The notes beneath the pieces are model-generated. The model saw only the letters and a program-made list of their open reading frames with translations, did not search any database and was not told the DNA's origin. Shown in pieces: positions 57,816-64,000 of a stretch of 64,000 bases of DNA; the first letter of the stretch is position 1, and the number at the start of each line of letters is the position of its first letter. The stretch lies in assembly GCA_003415625.1 (NCBI GenBank), contig PYIU01000008.1, forward strand, positions 3,100,001 to 3,164,000, written 5' to 3'. Source of the DNA: Aquanectria penicillioides (lineage: Eukaryota > Ascomycota > Sordariomycetes > Hypocreales > Nectriaceae). A program made the position numbers and the translations under genes.

Positions 57816-60800
57816 ATGGAAAGCCCAAGCGCCGTTGGGACTCGAAGTAGTCCGAACGTTTCAGCGGATACCAGCTCTTCGATTGAATCAGAAACAGATG
57901 TGCCCATTCAACTCCTAGCGCGCGATTGCGAAAGCTTTTTTCAAGCAGGCCTCCAGAGGACCAGTGCCTCAACTGGCGATGTGGCTTTGCTAGTGGATCA
58001 GTATCATGAAGCCTTTATCGGTTGGACATCATTTGTCTGTGTCTTTGCATCTCCTGATTCATGCCTTGATTATCGGCTCCGAAACCACCGGGCTGTCCAA
58101 GACATTGTCATTCGGTTATTAGAGCTATTACGCCAAAATGTGTATTTATGTATGCGGCTTGAAAACCCGAGGTTAATTGCTTTCAACTTGACGCAGCTAA
58201 CAACCAGTTTTAGTATCAAACTGCGATATGTTAAAAGACGCAATAAATGATGAAATTCCACAGCCTTCCTTGAATGAAGCTCGTTCTATTCTAGATGGTA
58301 TACAGGACTCAATCAACGGTCTTAACAAAATTGGGATTACAATCAGGCAGTCATCTCGATCTGCTTTTGTTACGTTGGCGAGAAACCATGCGACCCTAAA
58401 TGGATATCTAGAGGAGTTTGAGGATGTGGCATTGAATGCTCTGGAAACATTGTATCCAAATGCGCCTGAAAGCCTTCGAGAGCAGATCTGCGACACAATG
58501 ACGGATAGATATGCGAGGCTTGAGTACAGTTCATTCCAAATTGGCAAACCCCAAACTCGGACGGACCCTGGAACCATCGATGCTATGACACCGGCGATGG
58601 AAGGGGGCAGAAGCCAACCGGAACTCCCTCTCATGCGGCCAAGCGCAGCACCAACCACGGGGTACACGTCCAAGCAGGGAGATAGCCACACTGCGGAACA
58701 GGCGCAGTATCCCAAGCCTTTGTCTTCAATTGACACAACACTTCTAGCCCGAAACCTTGACCCAGGCTATGCGCCCACAGCACGATCTAAGCGGACCATG
58801 TCGGTCTATCAATCTGACAAGCGGTTGCATGAGCCGCCACCACCGAAGTTTGAAGATGGCGTACCCAAGATGGCATGCCAGTGGTGTCACAAAGACATTG
58901 ATCGATCCCATTTGACAAGAGACGGTTGGTCTGAACGTGGGAGGTAATTGGGACTACAGCTGTCTGCCCTTGCTTAAAGACACACGCTGATCAACGCTCT
59001 GCTTCAAGACAGCACTATAGGAATGATTTAAAACCGTTCGTGTGCCTCTCTGAGGTTTGCAGAGATGCTCGACCAGTTTTTTCCTCGCGACTTGAATGGA
59101 TGAATCACATGAGGGCTCGCCACACGAATAACTGGTCTCAAAAACTTCACAGACAGCCAATGTGGGAATGCGATGACCATATATGGAATCCAATGTCAGC
59201 ACATCATACACATTTACTTCATATATTGAGCTTCGGAGACATATGAGTATATTGCACGCGCCTTTCGTCAACGATCACTCTGCTCAGTTTAATGAGAGTC
59301 CAACTGACAAAACACTCCCTCTAGAGGCCTGTCCACTCTGTCTATTCGAAGAGGAGAGCAATTTTTCAACCAAAGGTGGAGAGCAAGCTGAAGATATCCA
59401 GCCAAAGATAGCGAATAAAAGCCAGAAGCAAGATGAAACCCCATCTTCTCAGAAGAGGAGTGCCGGTGTTACATTTCAAGAGACCAATGAACCGATAACA
59501 AGGAAAAAGCCGACTGTTCCAGAGTTTTCTCATGACCCAGGGGACGATTTATCCACGTCGATCAAACTGGAACTTCACATCGCCGCTCATCTCCAGTATT
59601 TGATGGCACTCTCACTCCGATTTATAGCAACTTTGGGATATGATCATGATGGCGACGGCTATGATCTCAACGAGAAAAGTCTATCTAATGCTTCAGCAAC
59701 AGCATCGATACTCTCCACAATGGAGGACTTATTGTGCCAAGAAGACTCAGACGGAGAATCGAACACTTCGGATGTGGTGCTATCTGCATCTGACTTGAAC
59801 TTTCACGAGGAAACAAGGTTGCAAAACGAAGAAGAGGATCCCGCACTACAGATGTTCCCATCCCCCAAAGGCGAGAGCTGGAAGCATGTCCAAACGTGGC
59901 GTGAAGTCCCCGTTGACAGTGATTCCGAAATGCAGGATGCAGTTCCATTGGACCCAGATCTAGCTGGACTGGAGTCTACGGACGTCAATGGTTCATCCAT
60001 TGAGTATGCACTTCGTCAGGCAATGGAGCCTGATCTTACCGACAAAAGCAAGCGCTTCTTGCCTCTTACAAAGTTAGGAGAGATTTGTGACCAAAGGAAC
60101 GTCACTTTGACAATTCAAATGTACTTTTCGGAACGAATTGCGGAGTTGGTTCACTTCGTTGGTGAGCCTCCTTCATCAAAAGTCCCATCAATTCCTCGCT
60201 CGGCCCAGAAGATCTTTGCTATTCTTGCTCTCTCTGGATGTCTCGGAAAACTCCAACAATTTGCCGAAGATGGCGTCCATGATACAGACCTTCCTTTGCT
60301 ACGGCGCCCAGATGATAATACAGCTGTTTATGTGGCTCGTCAGCGTGATGACGGCTCTATCATACACACAACACCAAATTGCTTCATTGATTCCGGGCCC
60401 CTCTTCATAGATTCATTTGAACGCATTCAGTGGGAGGTCCTCGTACCATATTTCCACAAACCCGTCACAGTCGCAAGTCTTGATCATAAATTCCATCCCA
60501 AGACCATCATGCCTTGGACCCTGTATGAAGAAAGTTCTCCTCGTCAGAGAGATTTCCGGATATTCAAGGTCAAAATATGTAAAGGTCACCATGCCTTTGT
60601 GAGTAATGTCTTCTTGTTTGTTGGAGTGAGGAAACATTGAGATTACTGACAACAATTCGTAGGATTACGACAGCTTCACACTCCAAACCACGTCTTCAGA
60701 AGCCGCACTAAACTGCCGACTCTTTCTTCACCAAAGTATCTCAAGCATCCATCTGATTGACCCGTGTACAACATTCAAGCATGGACATGAATACTCGTTG

Positions 60801-61804
60801 CTATTTCCTTGGGCTTCAGGAGGTAGCTTGAATGAGCTTTGGAGTGCAAACCCGTCGCGATTAGTCACAAGAAACTATTCTGCCACAAATTTAATTCTCT
60901 GGATTTTTGAGCAGTGCGCTGGGCTTTCCGATTTATTAGCCGAGATTCACTCTCTTGATCCTAACCAACACGTCGAAAGTGAGCCCTCCACTCCCGATTC
61001 CGACTCAGATGCACAGGATGAACCCCATTCTTTCCATCGCAATGCACGCGCCGCAAGGGAATCTTCCACAGAGTTCAAACAATATGTTTCATCCCTTGCA
61101 TTTCCAAGCTCACAAAATATCCTCCATTTCACTGATGACTGGGGTAAGTATGGGCTTGGGATACTCAAAATAGGCGGTCAAAGTCAAACGATGTGTGATC
61201 CAAGAAATAAAAATGAACAATCGCCAGATTACACCAACTTGTCATATACGGCGCCAGAGAACCGCCACCAAAGAGACTTCTCTACACTTGACATATGGGC
61301 TTTAGGCTGCTTGTTTTCAGAACTTGTCACATGGGCTATTCGGGGCCCATCAACACTCTCCCAATTTCGATCACATTGTCAGCACGAATGGAATAGAGGG
61401 GCAGATGCCTCATTGATGAAGGACTTTTTCTTCTTTAACATTAACACTGAGATGTCATCTTCATATGGATTACGCAGGATTTCGGTGAAGTCGACAGTAC
61501 TTGATGTGAGTCAAACTTCCTACTCACCACTCCAATCAGCAGCAACCAACGCTCACGAACACAGTGCATGGGTCAAAACAAGAACGTAGTGATTGAGGAT
61601 AGATACCACTCCATCTTTTTGTTGAAGTTCATAGATTTCATCACTGACAGAATGTTGGTGGTCGATCCCGAATCTCGGGCTGACATCACAGAGCTGCGTC
61701 GGTTCTTCTCTCAAGCAAGGTCCATCTCAGAAAATTCTCTGTATTGGTCTTCAAAGCTACCAACTTTCGAGGAAGGGCCGCTTGGATGCATACCAAGAAA
61801 CTAA
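57816..61804 (+). pseudogene. Large C2H2-zinc-finger / protein-kinase-like protein, one frameshift
   Basis: Exons 57816-58149, 58214-58943, 59009-60598, 60663-61505 and 61565-61804 with good splice sites. Within the third, one base seems missing around 59190-59215, since the frame must change between CDDHIW and SYIELRRHM. About 1245 residues if in frame. Order: helical N-terminal domain (about 1-240), three C2H2-like fingers (CQWCHKD..H; FVCLSEVC..MNHMRARH; WECDDHIW..LRRHMSILH), an acidic linker, then a kinase-like domain (LLFPWASGGSLNELW; SYTAPENRHQRDFSTLDIWA; LGCLFSELVTWAI; a C-lobe ending ELRRFFSQAR). The HRD/HGD loop and DFG motif are replaced, so it would be a pseudokinase. The architecture recalls fungal NLR-neighbourhood proteins. 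Divergent from the subtilase gene. Confidence 0.7.
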
Positions 61805-62231
61805 TTAGCATCTCAAACGGGGAGTGTGCTAGGATTTGCCGAAATGTACGAAATCGGCACGGAACGAATGTCGCCGAAATGATGAACCTGGAGCTGCACA
61901 ATCACATGCTCACCCTCAATTGAGTACGCTCGCACTCATCTCATTACAATATGGATAACACGATAGCATTGCACGTAAAGTGGAGGCCGAAAGGGGTTAA
62001 TTTACCAGAGCCCATCCTTCGGCAGGGTAATAAGTCCAACTGGGGTCATGCATGATGTCCAAACAGCAATCACGAGCTGGGTCTCTGAAAGCCAGCACAC
62101 GTTATGAGTAGCATCAAATTAGGAGGGATTCAAACATCTCGCTTTCCGAGATTCTCAACTGTAAAAGGATCTATATGTACAGATGCAATTTCTTGAAATT
62201 GCCTAATATTTACACAGACAAATACATGCCA
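61805..62231. other. Convergent 3' intergenic region
   Basis: About 430 bases between the ends of the kinase-like and glucanase genes. No gene or repeat seen. Confidence 0.5.
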
Positions 62232-63584
62232 TTAAGACGGCGGGGCGCCAACATAAATGGTCCAAGTGTCAGAGTTGCCAGAAGAAACGGTGCCAGACGC
62301 GTTCTCGTTGCCATCTGGGTTAACATCATCGTAAGAGAAAGCATATCCCTTGCCGTCCGACTCGTACTCGTGAACGATGCGGCTGTAGTGGTTGGTAGGG
62401 TTGACGGTGTAGTAGCTCGCGCTGCCGAGGCTGGGCTGAGTCTCGCCTCCGGTAAGGAGAAGAGTGGAGCGGTCAAATGCAGCGCAGATGCGAGGGACCA
62501 CAGCGTGGTGGACGGCGTTATCGCCATCCTGGAATCCAAACGCACCAGAGTTGCAGCCCCAAATGTCCTTGGCGACGGGCTTAGCATAGCTGCGGTTGTC
62601 GCCGTTGCAAGTAAGTGTGTCTCCGGAAACTTTGCACGCGACATTTCCGGCGTCTCCCTGGGTGTTAACTGTCAGGGTTTGGCTGCTGTACTTGGTCCAG
62701 ACCTGGTCGACATAGCTGGTCCAGTAGTTGGCAAACGCATCGGGGTTGATGTCGGTGTAATCGATCGGGGCCAGGACTCGAATAGGGGTACCAGCAGTGT
62801 TTGCAATGCACATGGAGCTCCACGGGTATCCCTCAGAGTTCTGGGTAACAAGTTCATTGCAGATCTTGGCCACGCTGCCCTCCTGAAGGCCGTAAGCGCT
62901 CTGAGTGGTGCCGTCGGTGACCGAGAGCAGCATGCCGAGGATCATGCCAACAAAGTCTACGTAGCTAATGTTGGCGTACAAGACCTTGTTAGTGTAGGTG
63001 AATTCAACAAATCCCCAGTTGAGTGCGGCGCTCGGATCCTGGAGGTTGGTCACCGATGGCTGAACCAGGCCATCACCAGTGCCGATGTTGACCATGTAAA
63101 AGGTGAGCTCGCCCTCGACAAAGTAGATACGGCCTGAGCTCATCTCAATGGGAAGGGTGAACTCTAGAGTCTCACCCTTGGTCTTAATAGGAATGGCAAT
63201 GTTCTGGGTAATCTTAACGGGGGTTGTGGATCCACCCGAGGAAGGGTAAATGAGGGAACCATCAGCACCGATGAACACAACAGCACCAGCAGAGTCAAGT
63301 CCAGAAATGTAGGCATTAACGGAGTTGCCACTGAAGTTGTTGACAAACTTGAGAGGGAGAGAAGCCGTGGTGGCTCGGCGAGTGGCTTGGTGGGTGCTGT
63401 TGTCATGGTAGGTCCCGTTGAGGGTATTGTTGGCCGTGACTTCAACGTCTTGGACACCTCCGGGGCTTACAATTGTGAATCCCTTGGAAGTGAGGGAGCC
63501 TCTGGGGATCACTGGGTTGAACATCTGAGTTGGGATGGCAGAGGCTGCGCCGAACAGGGCGGCGAAAAAAAAGAATGGACGCAT
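62232..63584 (-). CDS. Secreted GH64 beta-1,3-glucanase (thaumatin-like fold)
   Basis: Intronless, 450 residues, ATG at 63584. A signal peptide (MRPFFFFAALFGAASA) directs secretion. The mature protein matches glycoside hydrolase family 64: LPLKFVNNFSGNSVNAYISG, FTLPIEMSSGRIYFVEGELT, a GFVEFTYTNKVLYANISYVD core, then PIRVLAPIDYTDINPDAF, IWGCNSGAFGFQDGDNAVH and ICAAFDRSTLLL. The acidic pair expected for catalysis lies in the EGELT/GFVEFT region and the YVDFVG stretch. GH64 enzymes cleave beta-1,3-glucan to laminaripentaose, so roles in wall remodelling, mycoparasitism or nutrient release are likely. N-glycosylation sites are frequent near the N-terminus. A well-conserved core-type gene; it closes the accessory stretch. 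Confidence 0.92.
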   Translation of the reverse strand: MRPFFFFAALFGAASAIPTQMFNPVIPRGSLTSKGFTIVSPGGVQDVEVTANNTLNGTYHDNSTHQATRRATTASLPLKFVNNFSGNSVNAYISGLDSAGAVVFIGADGSLIYPSSGGSTTPVKITQNIAIPIKTKGETLEFTLPIEMSSGRIYFVEGELTFYMVNIGTGDGLVQPSVTNLQDPSAALNWGFVEFTYTNKVLYANISYVDFVGMILGMLLSVTDGTTQSAYGLQEGSVAKICNELVTQNSEGYPWSSMCIANTAGTPIRVLAPIDYTDINPDAFANYWTSYVDQVWTKYSSQTLTVNTQGDAGNVACKVSGDTLTCNGDNRSYAKPVAKDIWGCNSGAFGFQDGDNAVHHAVVPRICAAFDRSTLLLTGGETQPSLGSASYYTVNPTNHYSRIVHEYESDGKGYAFSYDDVNPDGNENASGTVSSGNSDTWTIYVGAPPS

Positions 63585-64000
63585 TTTCAGCGAATGAAAG
63601 AGTGACTGGAATAGATAAAAGAGTGACTATTCGTGGGAGTATGCAACGAAAGAAAGAACAGGAAAAAGAAAAGAAACAAATCGACTATGGCATAGAAGAG
63701 ATCAAAGCACAAGCAGACGGGAATCACGCAGGATAATATACCATTTCTATCATTCTTGGGGTTTGGGGGGGGGTGATGGGGGCCTCGGAGCCCGCAAGTA
63801 AGGCAAACTAGCAGGACTGTGGCATTAAAGTGCGGTTCGCATGTGATGACGCAAGATTCAGGTGAAAGCGGCTATTGGCAACGCTGGGTGTGGTGTTAGT
63901 TTCGGGCATTTCTTTTCCCCTACACTCTATCTGATGAGAAGGATCAAACTATGGCGAGAGCCAGGTCGGATCTCGGAGGCGGTGTTCCCATCATTGGCCG
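63585..64000. other. Promoter-side flank of the glucanase gene
   Basis: About 415 bases to the window edge. It contains a purine-rich leader (GAAAGAACAGGAAAAAGAAA) just upstream of the glucanase start and a short G-run near 63765. No other gene is visible. Confidence 0.5.

Overview
The window is eukaryotic, most likely a filamentous ascomycete (Pezizomycotina). Genes sit on both strands. Introns are short (about 44-90 nt) with GTRNGT donors, CTAAC-like branch sites and YAG acceptors. The gene families are typical of these fungi: Zn2Cys6 and bZIP factors, HET, F-box, DUF3425, DUF3712, GH64 glucanase and ABC-C transporters. The genus cannot be fixed from the sequence; a Sordariomycete such as a Hypocrealean fungus is a guess. 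Exon models were built by hand from splice signals and phase. Where stated, summed exon lengths divide exactly by three. No rRNA, tRNA, CRISPR or recognisable transposon was found.

Layout: 0.2-8 kb holds an SDR, a probably broken bZIP/DUF3425 factor, a decayed alpha/beta hydrolase, a secreted protein with a collagen-like insert, and remnants of a permease and an FAD amine oxidase. 8.2-15.5 kb is a compact catabolic-looking cluster: metallo-beta-lactamase-fold lactonase, carboxymuconolactone-decarboxylase-fold protein, Baeyer-Villiger monooxygenase and a Zn2Cys6 regulator. 15.6-31.6 kb carries an F-box protein, a DUF3712 membrane protein, a 4CL-like CoA ligase, a dead Zn2Cys6 factor, a HET protein, a frameshifted NmrA-like gene and a YAP-type bZIP. 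31.6-36.4 kb is gene-poor. 36.4-48.1 kb groups a PaaK-like adenylate-forming enzyme, a TauD-type Fe(II)/2-oxoglutarate dioxygenase, a divergent ATP-grasp-like ligase (one frameshift) and a full ABC-C exporter. This looks like a small biosynthetic cluster without a PKS or NRPS. 50.4-63.6 kb has an F-box protein, a GNAT acetyltransferase, a divergent pair (DUF7580-like/subtilase protein and C2H2/pseudokinase protein) with a decayed partial subtilase copy beside it, and a secreted GH64 beta-1,3-glucanase.

How the genes may work together: in the first cluster a ketone could be oxidised to an ester or lactone by the monooxygenase and opened by the lactonase, under control of the neighbouring Zn2Cys6 factor. 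In the second cluster an acid could be activated by adenylation, oxidised by the dioxygenase, joined to an amine by the ATP-grasp enzyme and exported by the ABC pump. The divergent subtilase/pseudokinase pair and the HET gene fit the fungal self/non-self and NLR-associated repertoire. All three are inferences from family and arrangement.

The window is unusually rich in broken genes. Several otherwise well conserved genes carry a single apparent one-base deletion, so assembly error must be excluded before those genes are called dead.
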